Assembly: GCF_014216315.1 (NCBI RefSeq)
Contig: NZ_CP045702.1
Location: forward strand, 310,001 to 374,000
Length of the DNA stretch: 64,000 bases
Origin: Streptomyces finlayi
Lineage (GTDB): Bacteria; Actinomycetota; Actinomycetes; Streptomycetales; Streptomycetaceae
Direction: 5' to 3'
Of the stretch, positions 28,035 to 36,406 are shown piece after piece. Position numbers and translations under genes: made by a program. Each line of letters starts with the position of its first letter. Position 1 is the stretch's first letter. Under the pieces are notes generated by a model, which was not told the origin of the DNA, did no database searches, and saw only the letters and a list, made by a program, of their open reading frames with translations.

Positions 28035-28103
28035 CCTGCAGGGTTCCACCCCGACACGCCATGATCATCTCTTTGGTCGGGCGGACGGGCGGGGTGCCGG
28101 GGC

Positions 28104-29162
28104 GTGGATGCGGTGGTGGTGGAGTTGGACGAGGTGGTGCGTGAGCGCCTGATAAGGGTAGCTGCCTCGGTAAAAGCGCAGGTGAGAGAAGTTCTCCGGG
28201 CGCGGATCGTGCTGGCTGCCGCCGAGGGCTTGAGTAATGGCGCCATCGCGCTGGAGCTGGCGGTCACCGTGAACACGGTCCGCAAGTGGCGTGGCCGGTT
28301 CGCGCTCCAGGGGCCGGGCGGGCTCAAGGACGCCGGCCGCTCGGGACGTCCCAAGATTTACGGCCCCGATGTGCGGGTGGCGATCGTGGCGGTGGCCACC
28401 AGCGCACCCCCGCACCCGGAGGCGACCTGGTCGCACCGCACGATCGCCGCCCGGGTCGCCGGCACCGTCTTCGCCGCCATCTCAGCCTCCCAAGTCGGCC
28501 GGATCCTGGCGGACTTGGACCTTAAGCCGCACCGGGTCCGCGGCTGGCTCACCCGCCGCGACACCCCCGACTTCTGGGACCGCGTCGCGGACGTGTGCGA
28601 CCTTTACCGCAACCCGCCCCAGGGCGCGGTGGTGCTCTCTATCGACGAGAAGACCGCGATCGCCGCCCGCTCCCGGCGACACTCCCGCCGCCCCGCCCGC
28701 CCCGGCGAGCCCGCCCGCGAGGAGTTCGAGTACCGCCGCCACGGCACCGCATCCCTGGTCGCCGCCCTGGACGTACGCACCGGCGAGGTCCTCACCGAGG
28801 TCATCGCCCGCAACGACGCGGCGACCTTCACCGCGTTCCTCGACCAGCTCGACGCGGCCATCGCCCCAGGTCAGAACATTCACGTTGTCCTGGACAACGG
28901 CTCCTCCCACACCGCCAAACACACCAAGAAGTGGCTGGCAGCGCACCCCCGCTGGACCGTGCACTGGACCCCGCCGCACGCCTCCTGGTTGAACCAAATC
29001 GAGCTGTACTTCTCTGCCATGACCCGCCGAGTCCTGCGCCACGGCGACTTCTCCAGCCGCGACGACCTCATCGACAAACTGGAGACCTACGTCATCGGCC
29101 GCAACGAAACCGCGAAGCCATACAGGTGGACCTACGACGGCACCCCGCTCAAGGCCGCCTGA
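28104..29162 (+). CDS. IS630-family DDE transposase (element B)
   Basis: A 352-residue transposase similar throughout to that of element A: ARIVLAAAEGLSNGAIALEL and NTVRKWRGRFALQG in the DNA-binding part, Asp in VLSIDEKTAIAAR, Asp in HVVLDNGSSH, and Glu in ASWLNQIELYFSAM. The N-terminus starts at GTG 28104 (MDAVVVELDEVVRERLIRVA) and is about ten residues shorter than in A. The gene ends 12 bp before the right terminal repeat. Intact, possibly active. Confidence 0.95.
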   Translation: MDAVVVELDEVVRERLIRVAASVKAQVREVLRARIVLAAAEGLSNGAIALELAVTVNTVRKWRGRFALQGPGGLKDAGRSGRPKIYGPDVRVAIVAVATSAPPHPEATWSHRTIAARVAGTVFAAISASQVGRILADLDLKPHRVRGWLTRRDTPDFWDRVADVCDLYRNPPQGAVVLSIDEKTAIAARSRRHSRRPARPGEPAREEFEYRRHGTASLVAALDVRTGEVLTEVIARNDAATFTAFLDQLDAAIAPGQNIHVVLDNGSSHTAKHTKKWLAAHPRWTVHWTPPHASWLNQIELYFSAMTRRVLRHGDFSSRDDLIDKLETYVIGRNETAKPYRWTYDGTPLKAA

Positions 29163-29205
29163 TCAGCCCCAACACCCCTCCACGAACTTACGCGGAGCAG
29201 CACTA

Positions 29206-29467
29206 GATCCCGCTGAAGTGGCCCACCCGGGGAGCCGAACTGCGCCGATACGCCGTGCGCGGTGAACGCCACACCGACGAAGGTGACGTCCTCACCGACG
29301 CCACAGACTGGATGAACAGTATCTACGGCAGCGCCCGTAACGCTCTTGTCCTCGTCCGGCCGGACGGACGGACCGACGGACCGACGGACGGATACATCGG
29401 GAGCACCCTCACGCCCGACTGGGCGACCGCCTTCACCACTGCGGCCCAGGCCTTGACGCCGGGATGA
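29206..29467 (+). pseudogene. C-terminal remnant, possibly FAD-dependent monooxygenase
   Basis: Right after element B an open frame reads LKWPTRGAELRRYAVRGERH ... ATDWMNSIYGSARNALVLVR and ends ATAFTTAAQALTPG. The LVRPDG ... YIGSTLTPDW pattern recalls the thioredoxin-like C-terminus of aromatic-ring FAD hydroxylases. The N-terminal FAD domain is absent; the insertion sequences lie where it should be. Within LVRPDG-YIG a GGAC-rich tetranucleotide run (29361-29391) has added about seven residues (RTDGPTD). No start with a ribosome site. Family call is tentative. Confidence 0.45.
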
Positions 29468-29654
29468 CCCGATGCCGCCCCTCACCCCGGGGCAGAGGGC
29501 AGAGGGCAGAGGGCAGCCAAGATCTTGTTGAGTACGCAACGTCCGGATGTTGCCCCCGGGTTCATGCCTCATACATGTGAGGGTTGAACACTCTGTCCCA
29601 CCCGTGTCGAACTGTGCTCGGGCCCTGGATGCAGGCGATTACTGGAGGTCATGG

Positions 29655-30749
29655 ATGGTCAAGCGTCGTGAGCTGCTCGGGATGGTCGGCGCGACCGTCG
29701 GAGCCGTAGTGCTGGGAGCGGGGGCGGCCGAGGCCACACCGCAGGACGCACGGAGCGGCCGTCGTCCCTCGCATCGAACGCTCAAGGTCATGCAGTTCAA
29801 CATCTGGCTCGGCGGGAGCCGGGTGCCGGGCGGCCGGGCGGGAATCGCCGACACCATCGCCGCGGTCGAGCCCGACGTGGTGATGCTCAGTGAGTCGACC
29901 CCCGAGCGGGTGGCCAACCTCCTGGCCGACCTCACCGCGCGCGGGCTGACGTATTTCGACAACGAGAACCCGACCGATCCAGGGGTGATCTCGCGCTACC
30001 CGATCATCGAGCACGCGTCCTTCCCCTCCTGGTCGAAGGCGGTCGTCTCGGTCGACGGCACCGAAGTCGCGGCATACTCCGGACACTTGGAGTACCGCTA
30101 CTACGTCAACTACCTGCCGCGCGGCTACGGCGGCGGCACACCGGCCCCCTTGGAGACGTCCCAGTACGGCTGGGGCGAGATACCGACCGGCCCGATCACC
30201 GATGTCGGCCTGATCACACGGCTCAACGAGGCATCCGGACGTACGAAGGTGACGAGGACGGTGCTCGCCGACGCTGCCGGGGAGCGCGCCAAGGGACGGC
30301 TCACGCTGCTGGCGGGCGACTTCAACGAGCCCTCGCACCGCGACTGGACCCACCGGACCCGGAACATGTTCGACCACAACGGAACCGTCGTCGAGTGGTC
30401 GACGACCAAGGCGATCGAGGACGCCGGTTTCCGCGACAGTTACCGCGTGATCCACCCGGACCCTGTGCGGGAACCGGGCTTCACCTGGCCGAGCGACAAC
30501 CCGGGCGCCGACGTCGGAGAACTCACCTGGGCACCGAAGGCCGACGAGCGCGACCGGATCGACTTCGTCTTCTACCACCCCGACCGCCGGATCCGGCTGC
30601 TCGACAGCGTGATCGTCGGACCGTCCACCACCATCGTGCGCAACGAGCGAGTGGAGGAGTCGGGCAGGGACACGTTCTGGGAGCCCACGTGGACCTGGCC
30701 GACCGACCACAAGGCCGTACTCAGCACCTTCCGGGTGAAAACCCGCTGA
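29655..30749 (+). CDS. Secreted endonuclease/exonuclease/phosphatase (EEP) family protein
   Basis: A 364-residue EEP-fold hydrolase. The N-terminus MVKRRELLGMVGATVGAVVL with KRR and a hydrophobic stretch ending AAEA is a likely Tat or Sec signal. The domain then shows KVMQFNIWLGG (Asn metal site), VVMLSE (Glu), SGHLEYRYY (His), LLAGDFNEPSH (Asp/Asn catalytic pair), RIDFVFY and WPTDHKAVLSTF (final Asp-His). All key residues are visible. Such exported members act as phosphodiesterases or phosphatases on nucleic acids, lipids or inositol phosphates. ATG 29655 has GGAGG nine bases upstream. Stand-alone gene. Confidence 0.9.
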   Translation: MVKRRELLGMVGATVGAVVLGAGAAEATPQDARSGRRPSHRTLKVMQFNIWLGGSRVPGGRAGIADTIAAVEPDVVMLSESTPERVANLLADLTARGLTYFDNENPTDPGVISRYPIIEHASFPSWSKAVVSVDGTEVAAYSGHLEYRYYVNYLPRGYGGGTPAPLETSQYGWGEIPTGPITDVGLITRLNEASGRTKVTRTVLADAAGERAKGRLTLLAGDFNEPSHRDWTHRTRNMFDHNGTVVEWSTTKAIEDAGFRDSYRVIHPDPVREPGFTWPSDNPGADVGELTWAPKADERDRIDFVFYHPDRRIRLLDSVIVGPSTTIVRNERVEESGRDTFWEPTWTWPTDHKAVLSTFRVKTR

Positions 30750-30922
30750 GCAGGTCCGTGTCCCGGTAGGCATCATCTGCTGTCGGCTGCCGCGATCGGC
30801 CTCGTCCAGGCCGATCGCGGACTGAACGCCGCACCGGCTCTGCGCCCGGTTCGTAGCGGACCAGGAGCCGCCCGGGACGGGTCCACCTGGTGGCGTCGTT
30901 TGGGCGACGTCGGTGCTTGCGG

Positions 30923-31330
30923 CTATCCCTCGCGGGGGTCCTGCTCGGCGTCGCGGCGCGGGACCCCCGCAGAGTCCAGGGCCTTACGGGCGGCGAGGTA
31001 GCCCGCGAGTCTGAAGGCCAGTTCGTGGGAGCCGAACGTGTCAGCGCGGGCGCGCCGCAACACCACCCGGGTGGCGGTCACGATGCCGTGCTCGGGCAAG
31101 CTCAACTGCTCTTCGATCCCTGCGGCGGCCGCCGCGAAGAAGCGCGGCAGGTCCTCCACAGGTTCGTACGCGACCGTCAGTCCCCGAGCTACCTCGAAGG
31201 TGAAGCCCTCGGCTGCGGGCTCGAAGTCCACCGCGATCTCCGCGAAATGCGGCGCGCAGTTCTGCTTGCGATGCAGCACGCACACTCCACGGATCGGATA
31301 CGGCGGAAACGGGAGCGGCGCTGACGTCAT
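30923..31330 (-). CDS. Stand-alone protein similar to EF-G domain IV
   Basis: A 135-residue soluble protein. The order FAEIAVDFEPAAEGFTFEVA, YEPVEDLPRFFAAAAAGIEE, and ATRVVLRRARADTFGSHELA, AFRLAGYLAARKALDSAG resembles domain IV of translation factor EF-G (and tetracycline ribosome-protection proteins), where the beta-alpha unit enters the ribosomal A-site. There is no GTPase domain and none nearby. ATG 31330 is divergent from the Sir2 gene across about 100 bp. It may mimic part of EF-G on the ribosome or simply reuse the fold. The relationship is seen by eye only. Confidence 0.65.
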   Translation of the reverse strand: MTSAPLPFPPYPIRGVCVLHRKQNCAPHFAEIAVDFEPAAEGFTFEVARGLTVAYEPVEDLPRFFAAAAAGIEEQLSLPEHGIVTATRVVLRRARADTFGSHELAFRLAGYLAARKALDSAGVPRRDAEQDPREG

Positions 31331-31373
31331 GGAGGAACGCTACCCCGCTCGGTTCACCGGCGTCATCGACGGC

Positions 31374-31412
31374 GGAAGCGGGTGACGGAAGCGGGTGACG
31401 GCAGCGGGTGAC
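31374..31412. repeat. Three 13-bp direct repeats in Sir2 promoter region
   Basis: Two exact copies of GGAAGCGGGTGAC and one with a single change (GGCAGCGGGTGAC) lie head to tail between the divergent EF-G-like and Sir2 genes, ending 24 bp before the Sir2 start. They could bind a regulator or reflect slippage. Confidence 0.9.
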
Positions 31413-31436
31413 GGGAGCCTTCCGTACGCTGGGGGC

Positions 31437-32342
31437 ATGCGTATGCGCCCCACTCTGAGCTGGGCCCCTACCGAGGACCTGCTTCCGGGCACCACGGATC
31501 TGTCGCCGGTCGCCGACGCCCTGCGCGCCGGCGATGTGCTGGTGCTGAGCGGGGCGGGTATCTCCACCGAGTCGGGTATCCCCGACTACCGGGGTGAGGG
31601 CGGGAGCCTGAACCGGCACACCCCGATGACCTACCAGGAATTCACCGCCGACGCCCAGGCCAGGCGCCGGTACTGGGCGCGCAGCCACCTCGGCTGGCGC
31701 ACCTTCGGCCGTGCCAGCCCCAACGAGGGACACCGGGCCGTGTCCGCGTTCGGGCGGCACGGCCTGCTCTCGGGTGTGATCACCCAGAACGTCGACGGTC
31801 TGCACCAGGCCGCCGGCAGCGAGGATGTCGTGGAACTCCACGGAAGCCTCGACCGGGCTGTCTGCCTTTCCTGCGGCACCTTCACGCCACGCCGCGAACT
31901 CGCCCGGCAGCTGGAGGAGGCCAATGCGGGCTTCAGGCCGGTGGCCGCCGCGATGAACCCCGACGGTGACGCCGACCTCACCGACGAGCAGGTCGGGGAC
32001 TTCCACGTGGTGTCATGCGCTGTCTGCGACGGCATCCTCAAACCGGATGTGGTCTTCTTCGGCGAAGCCGTACCCCCGAGACGGGTGGAGCAGTGCCGGG
32101 AACTCGTCCGCGAGGCTGCCACGCTGCTGGTCCTGGGCTCCTCACTGACGGTGATGTCCGGCCTCCGGTTCGTTCGCCAGGCGGCCCAGGCGGGAATACC
32201 CGTGCTGATCGTCAACCGGGATCCGACCCGGGGAGACCGGCACTCCGTCACCCGCATCGCGCTTTCACTGGGAACGGCCCTCACCACCGTGGCCTGCCAA
32301 CTGGGTATCCCCGTCGACGACGAGACGGCCGGAAGTTCATGA
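31437..32342 (+). CDS. Sir2-family NAD-dependent protein deacylase
   Basis: A 301-residue sirtuin that removes acyl groups from lysines using NAD+. Signatures: VLSGAGISTESGIPDYRG (NAD pocket), ITQNVDGLH with catalytic His following in VVELHGS, zinc Cys pairs CLSCGTF and CAVCDG, and LKPDVVFFGEAVP. A C-terminal GSSLTVMSGLRFV closes the Rossmann fold. Length is normal. ATG 31437 (MRMRPTLSWAP) is used; a second ATG lies two codons on. Cytoplasmic; targets may include acetyl-CoA synthetase, by analogy only. Confidence 0.93.
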   Translation: MRMRPTLSWAPTEDLLPGTTDLSPVADALRAGDVLVLSGAGISTESGIPDYRGEGGSLNRHTPMTYQEFTADAQARRRYWARSHLGWRTFGRASPNEGHRAVSAFGRHGLLSGVITQNVDGLHQAAGSEDVVELHGSLDRAVCLSCGTFTPRRELARQLEEANAGFRPVAAAMNPDGDADLTDEQVGDFHVVSCAVCDGILKPDVVFFGEAVPPRRVEQCRELVREAATLLVLGSSLTVMSGLRFVRQAAQAGIPVLIVNRDPTRGDRHSVTRIALSLGTALTTVACQLGIPVDDETAGSS

Positions 32343-32540
32343 CGAGACGGCAGTCCCTGCCGAAGCGGCGGAAGCACCGACCACTCCGCCAGGGCATCTC
32401 CGACCGGGCCGGTGATTCACATTGCGGGCCGGGCCGGACCGCGTGAGGATCGGACTACGGACGTGGCCCGGCTCACGTACTTCGTGCAGCCCTTCCGGTC
32501 CTCTTCCGACGCACACCACCAGGGGGGCCTGGAGGTAGAC

Positions 32541-33497
32541 ATGCCGAGGCCCCTGTGGACCGGTGCGATCAGCTTCGGGCTGGTCACCATCCCGATCAAG
32601 GTCGTCTCCGCGACGGAGGACCATGGGATCCGCTTCCGCCAGGTACATCTGGAGGACATGGGCCGTGTCCGTACCCGGAAGGTCTGCCAGGTCGACGACG
32701 AGGTCGTACCGCAGGAGGAGATCGGCAAGGGCTACGAGATCTCCAAGGACCAGATGGTTTCGGTGACCGACGAGGAGCTCGACCAGATGCCCCTGCCGAC
32801 TGCCAAGGCCATCGAGATCGTGGCGTTCGTCGATGCCGACACCATCGATCCTGTCAGGATCAGCGACTCCTACTACCTCGCGATCGACGGACAGGTCGCC
32901 GCCAAGCCCTACACCCTTCTGCGGAAGGCGCTGGAGCGTTCCGAAAAGGTCGCGGTAGCCAAGTTCGCCTGGCACAACCGCGAGCGCCTCGGGCTCCTGC
33001 GCGTGAGGGAGGGTGCGATCGTCCTGCACAGCATGAAGTGGCCGGACGAGGTCCGCAGCCCTGAATCGCTCGCGCCGAAGCAGGTGGACCTGGCCGAGAA
33101 GGAGATCGAGCAGGCCGTCCTGCTCGCCGACTCCATGACGGTGGACGACATCAGCGGCTTCCGGGACGCGTACCGCGATGCACTGGAGGAGCTGATCGAG
33201 GCGAAGTCGGAGGGCAAGACCCTGCCCGAGCCGGCCGAGGGGGAGGAAGCGAAGTCCGGGCAGGTCGTGGACCTGATGGCAGCCCTCAACGCCTCCGTGG
33301 CCGCGGCGAAGGAATCCCGCGGCGAGGACGCGGGAGAGAGCGGGGACGCGACGGTCCACGCGATGCGGCCCAGCAAGAAGAAGGCGCCCACGAAGAAGGG
33401 CACTCCTCCGAAGACGGCTGCGAGGAAGACCACGTCCGGGACCGCGAAGAAGACCGCGGGCAGGAAGACGGCGGCGAAGAAGCGCAGTGCCTCCTGA
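32541..33497 (+). CDS. ku: Ku, DNA double-strand-break end-binding protein
   Basis: A 318-residue bacterial Ku that forms a ring on broken DNA ends and recruits ligase for non-homologous end joining. The core is typical: MPRPLWTGAISFGLVTIPIK at the N-terminus, FRQVHLEDMGRVRTRKVCQV, and SYYLAIDGQVAAKPYTLLRK. The last 45 residues are a Lys/Ala/Thr-rich tail (SKKKAPTKKGTPPKTAARKT ...), as in Ku proteins with extra DNA-binding tails. ATG 32541 follows GGAGG. The ligase gene overlaps its last 11 bases, so the two form a coupled repair operon. Confidence 0.96.
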   Translation: MPRPLWTGAISFGLVTIPIKVVSATEDHGIRFRQVHLEDMGRVRTRKVCQVDDEVVPQEEIGKGYEISKDQMVSVTDEELDQMPLPTAKAIEIVAFVDADTIDPVRISDSYYLAIDGQVAAKPYTLLRKALERSEKVAVAKFAWHNRERLGLLRVREGAIVLHSMKWPDEVRSPESLAPKQVDLAEKEIEQAVLLADSMTVDDISGFRDAYRDALEELIEAKSEGKTLPEPAEGEEAKSGQVVDLMAALNASVAAAKESRGEDAGESGDATVHAMRPSKKKAPTKKGTPPKTAARKTTSGTAKKTAGRKTAAKKRSAS

Positions 33498-34467
33498 CCC
33501 AGTCGCGGCACTCCCCCGGATCGCCCCGATGCTCGCCACACCAGGCGCCCTCCCGCCCCCGGCACTCCAGGAGAAGTTCGGGTTCGAGGTCAAGCAGGAC
33601 GGCCAGCGAGCCATGATCTACCTGCCCGGCAACGGGAACGTGTCCCTGCGAGCACGCTCCGGGGCAGAGATCACCGCCGCCTACCCGGAACTCGCGGCCC
33701 TAGGCTCCGCACTCGACCGACCCGCCGTCCTGGACGGTGAGATCGTCGCCTTCGACAACCAGGGGCGCAGCGACTTCGAGCTGCTGCAGTCCCGGATGGG
33801 GTTGACCGGATCACCCGCCAAAGCGGCCCGCATGGCACAGCGGGTACCAGCCCACCTCGTCCTCTTCGACATCGTCTTCCTCGATGCGAGGACCATCACG
33901 AAGCTGCCCTACTCCGAGCGCCGAGAGGTACTCGAAGGGCTCGGACTCACAGGCTCGCACTGGTCGACACCCGCGTTCGTCACAGGCCACGGGACCCAGG
34001 CCCTGGACATGACGAAGACCGCCGGTCTGGAAGGACTCGTCGCCAAGCGCCTCAAGTCGATCTACGAACCAGGGGCGCGCTCCCGTGCGTGGATCAAGAT
34101 CCGTCACGTCCGGACCCTGGACGTCATCGTCGGTGGATGGGTACCCGGGCGCGGCCGACTCACCGGCCTGCCCGGTGCCCTGCTCGTCGGCGAGCACGGC
34201 GAGCACGGCGAGCACGGACTGCGGTACGCAGGGAGCGTCGGCACCGGCTGGAGCGACACCGAACGCGCAACACTGGCCGAGCTCCTCCACACCGCCACGA
34301 TCGACCACTGCCCGTTCACCGAGGTCCCACCGGTGGCCGGAGCCCGCTGGGTGCTGCCACGCATCGTCGGCGAAGTCCGCTACGCGACCCGCACCCGGGC
34401 AGGACGCCTACGCCAGCCCTCCTGGCACCGGCTACGCCCCGATCTCACGCCCGACGACATCCCCTGA
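33487..34467 (+). CDS. ATP-dependent DNA ligase (NHEJ type)
   Basis: A 326-residue ATP-dependent ligase. Motif I is VKQDGQRA with the AMP-accepting Lys (near residue 37), motif III LDGEIVAFD, motif IV EGLVAKRL and motif V WIKIRH; an OB-fold follows from about 220 (VGGWVPGRGRLTGLPGALLV). A GEHGEHGEHG run inside the OB-fold comes from three repeats of GAGCACGGC. The polymerase and nuclease domains of full LigD are absent here. GTG 33487 overlaps the end of ku, with GAAG just upstream. Seals ends held by Ku. Confidence 0.93.
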   Translation: MPPDPVAALPRIAPMLATPGALPPPALQEKFGFEVKQDGQRAMIYLPGNGNVSLRARSGAEITAAYPELAALGSALDRPAVLDGEIVAFDNQGRSDFELLQSRMGLTGSPAKAARMAQRVPAHLVLFDIVFLDARTITKLPYSERREVLEGLGLTGSHWSTPAFVTGHGTQALDMTKTAGLEGLVAKRLKSIYEPGARSRAWIKIRHVRTLDVIVGGWVPGRGRLTGLPGALLVGEHGEHGEHGLRYAGSVGTGWSDTERATLAELLHTATIDHCPFTEVPPVAGARWVLPRIVGEVRYATRTRAGRLRQPSWHRLRPDLTPDDIP

Positions 34468-34625
34468 CCCGCACCCCGGCCCTTCCTGGCAGCGGTCGGC
34501 GGCGACCATCTGGATGCCGCCGGGAGCCGGGCAGGCCGAGCAGTCGGCACGCCTGGGCGGGACTGAAGCGACCTTGTCACCTCACGGCATTTCCCTGCGG
34601 CTCGTCGTCTCACTACGGTCGGATC

Positions 34626-35144
34626 ATGACCAATGAAGGCGTAGTCGTCGATGAGGCAATCCGTGCGGCGTGGGACTCCTACCAAGTACTGGAGAAGCGC
34701 ACTCCCGCTGAGGAGCGCGAGCAGGCGCAACTGCGGGTCACGGCCGCGATGGATGCCTGCGGGCGTCAGGAGGTGTCCCGGGGCACGGTCTTCCTGGTGG
34801 GTGTGCTGACCGGTTACCTGATCTCCGAGCAGGCCGGCAGAGAGGATCGTCTTGATCCGCTCAGCGATCTGATCCCCGCTGTGATCCGCAGGCTCCCCAC
34901 CTTCGAGATGGCCGACCCGGCGGAGGTTCCGATGGCCACCGGTGTCCTCATGGCCGCAGCGATGGGCATGGACACGGTGGCGTGGCGCGACCAGTTCGGA
35001 CAGATCCCACCGAAGGAAGCCCTGGTGCACAGCTTCGTGCTGTGGCTGCTCGCCGACCTCTTCGACTCCCTGCACGAACGGCCCGGCACCATCGACCGGC
35101 TCATGCGGGAGACCTTCGAATCCATGGCCGCCGGGGGCAGTTGA
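34626..35144 (+). CDS. Hypothetical helical protein, 172 aa
   Basis: A 172-residue acidic protein, mainly helical: IRAAWDSYQVLEKRTPAEER, LISEQAGREDRLDPLSDLIP and SFVLWLLADLFDSLHERPGT. Two mildly hydrophobic segments (TVFLVGVLTGYLI and ATGVLMAAAMGMDTVAW) are too short or polar to be certain membrane helices. ATG 34626 follows a weak GGATC. Coding quality is good (acidic, strong third-position bias). It lies 158 bp after the ligase and may be its own unit. Family not recognised. Confidence 0.6.
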   Translation: MTNEGVVVDEAIRAAWDSYQVLEKRTPAEEREQAQLRVTAAMDACGRQEVSRGTVFLVGVLTGYLISEQAGREDRLDPLSDLIPAVIRRLPTFEMADPAEVPMATGVLMAAAMGMDTVAWRDQFGQIPPKEALVHSFVLWLLADLFDSLHERPGTIDRLMRETFESMAAGGS

Positions 35145-35457
35145 TGCCCGGGCGGTGCCCGGGCACAGCACCGCGTACCACCTGATTCGTGCACCGCTGA
35201 GGACGGCGCGGAAGGCCGGGCCCTGGGGGCGGCGGTCCCGGCGCCGGCCTCTGGGACGGGACCACGGCTTACGTGCTGCGCAACATCATCGGTCGCTCGA
35301 TCTGTCCCGCAAAGGATCTCCAGAAGGCGGGCTCAGTCCAGGCGTACAGCGATCGGAACGCGACCAGCTCTTCACGCATGGAGAAGGCCTTGTGCTTGCA
35401 GCGCGTGATCCAGTCACATGGCCCGAGGCCGTGACAGCACTCGCCCGGCTCCAGCGC
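35145..35457. other. Intergenic region without a supported gene
   Basis: About 310 bp between two convergent hypothetical genes. It contains a short hairpin (TGCCCGGGCGGTGCCCGGGCA, near 35143-35165) that could terminate the plus-strand gene. No coding frame looks natural. Confidence 0.45.
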
Positions 35458-35943
35458 TCACGATCCAGAACGCAGTCCCAGGGCACTGTGTTGCACCACG
35501 CCCGAGGAAAGACCGCTCGTTCCCCGAGCCCGGGCAGTCAGCTCCACAAGTCCGGCCCGGAGGTCGGCGGCCGGCTCACCGAGGACGATCGCGCTGATGA
35601 TCAGTTCCATCATCAGACGGTCGTACTCGTCGCCGATGCTCCGATAGCGCTCCCCATCGGCCTCCACCACGGCAGAGGTGATCCTCCTCCCACCACCGGT
35701 CACGGGGGCAAAGGACGCCTCATAGACGCCGCGACCGGTCCAACTCCGGTGCATGAAAACGACATCGCCTTCGACGAAGACCTGCCACTTCTCATCCATG
35801 TCCCGGGCTCGATACCCGAGCCGGATCCGGTCCCAGTCCTCGTCAGTCCAGACGCGATCCGGCAACTGGGACACGGGTCTGGGCGTGCTGATCGGCTGGA
35901 GGCGCCTGAACGACTCTCGGGTGAGCGATGTATCGGCAGTCAT
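35458..35943 (-). CDS. Hypothetical protein, 161 aa
   Basis: A 161-residue soluble protein with good coding character: PVSQLPDRVWTDEDWDRIRL, RDMDEKWQVFVEGDVVFMHR, SWTGRGVYEASFAPVTGGGR and DEYDRLMMELIISAIVLG. Aromatic-rich beta strands followed by a helix suggest a small alpha/beta fold. Conserved-looking Trp, His and Arg residues lie in the WQVF...FMHRSWTG segment. ATG 35943 follows AGGATCACGTC. Not recognised; similar proteins occur as orphans in Streptomyces and as immunity-like genes, but no toxin gene is adjacent. Confidence 0.65.
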   Translation of the reverse strand: MTADTSLTRESFRRLQPISTPRPVSQLPDRVWTDEDWDRIRLGYRARDMDEKWQVFVEGDVVFMHRSWTGRGVYEASFAPVTGGGRRITSAVVEADGERYRSIGDEYDRLMMELIISAIVLGEPAADLRAGLVELTARARGTSGLSSGVVQHSALGLRSGS

Positions 35944-36083
35944 GACGTGATCCTACGGATGCACCACTCCGACGGGCCAGCGGATTGCTTCCAAGAACAA
36001 GCGCCCTGGGCAAGGGCTGAACCTCAGCCGTTCCCGGACGCGTCCGGAGCGTCCTGCCAGCGACTTCGCCCGAGTTCTCACCG

Positions 36084-36400
36084 CTACCCCGGATGGCGGC
36101 AGGGACTCGTGGTGCGGCAGTTGGAGAGCCGCAGGCCCTGACGGAAGCGGCGTTCGTCGCGGACGGCGAGTTCCTCGACCAGGACAAGGTCGAGGACGAT
36201 CGACATCGGCACCCCGCCGAAGTGGGCAAAGGTGATGGAGCTGTTCATTCCCCGGAAGGTGTTCCACCCGCTGTGGCACCTGAAGCGGCACGGCGGTCCG
36301 AGCGCGCTGGTGAAGGACGCACGGGAGTGCCGAGCGGGCCTTCGCGGCGTACGTCGCCGACCATGGCGGCCGGGACCAGTCTCGAGGCGAGGAATGCCCC
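36084..36400 (-). pseudogene. Probable IS21-family remnant (istA/istB pieces)
   Basis: The minus strand reads ITFAHFGGVPMSIVLD, like the FFGGVP...DN motif of IS21 IstA transposases, and runs directly into VEELAVRDERRFRQGLRLSN, like the start of the IstB helper ATPase. If right, a deletion has fused the two genes and removed both catalytic regions. Short, without start site or terminal repeats that I can find. Confidence 0.4.
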
Positions 36401-36406
36401 TGAGGC

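Larger units (their letters stand above)
27658..29203. mobile_element. IS630-like element B with passenger gene, inverted relative to A
   Basis: Perfect 29-bp terminal repeats (27658-27686 and 29175-29203) begin GTGCTGCTCCGCGTAAGTTC and differ from those of element A by TT versus TA near position 14. TA flanks both ends (27656-27657 and 29204-29205), the left one shared with element A. Gene content mirrors element A: minus-strand passenger and plus-strand transposase. The shared TA shows that one element inserted at the TA border of the other. Confidence 0.93.

Noticed and set aside
24353..29205. Integrative element (ICE or prophage) around the IS cluster
   Set aside because: No integrase, replication, transfer or phage genes and no attachment-site repeats; only individual insertion sequences.
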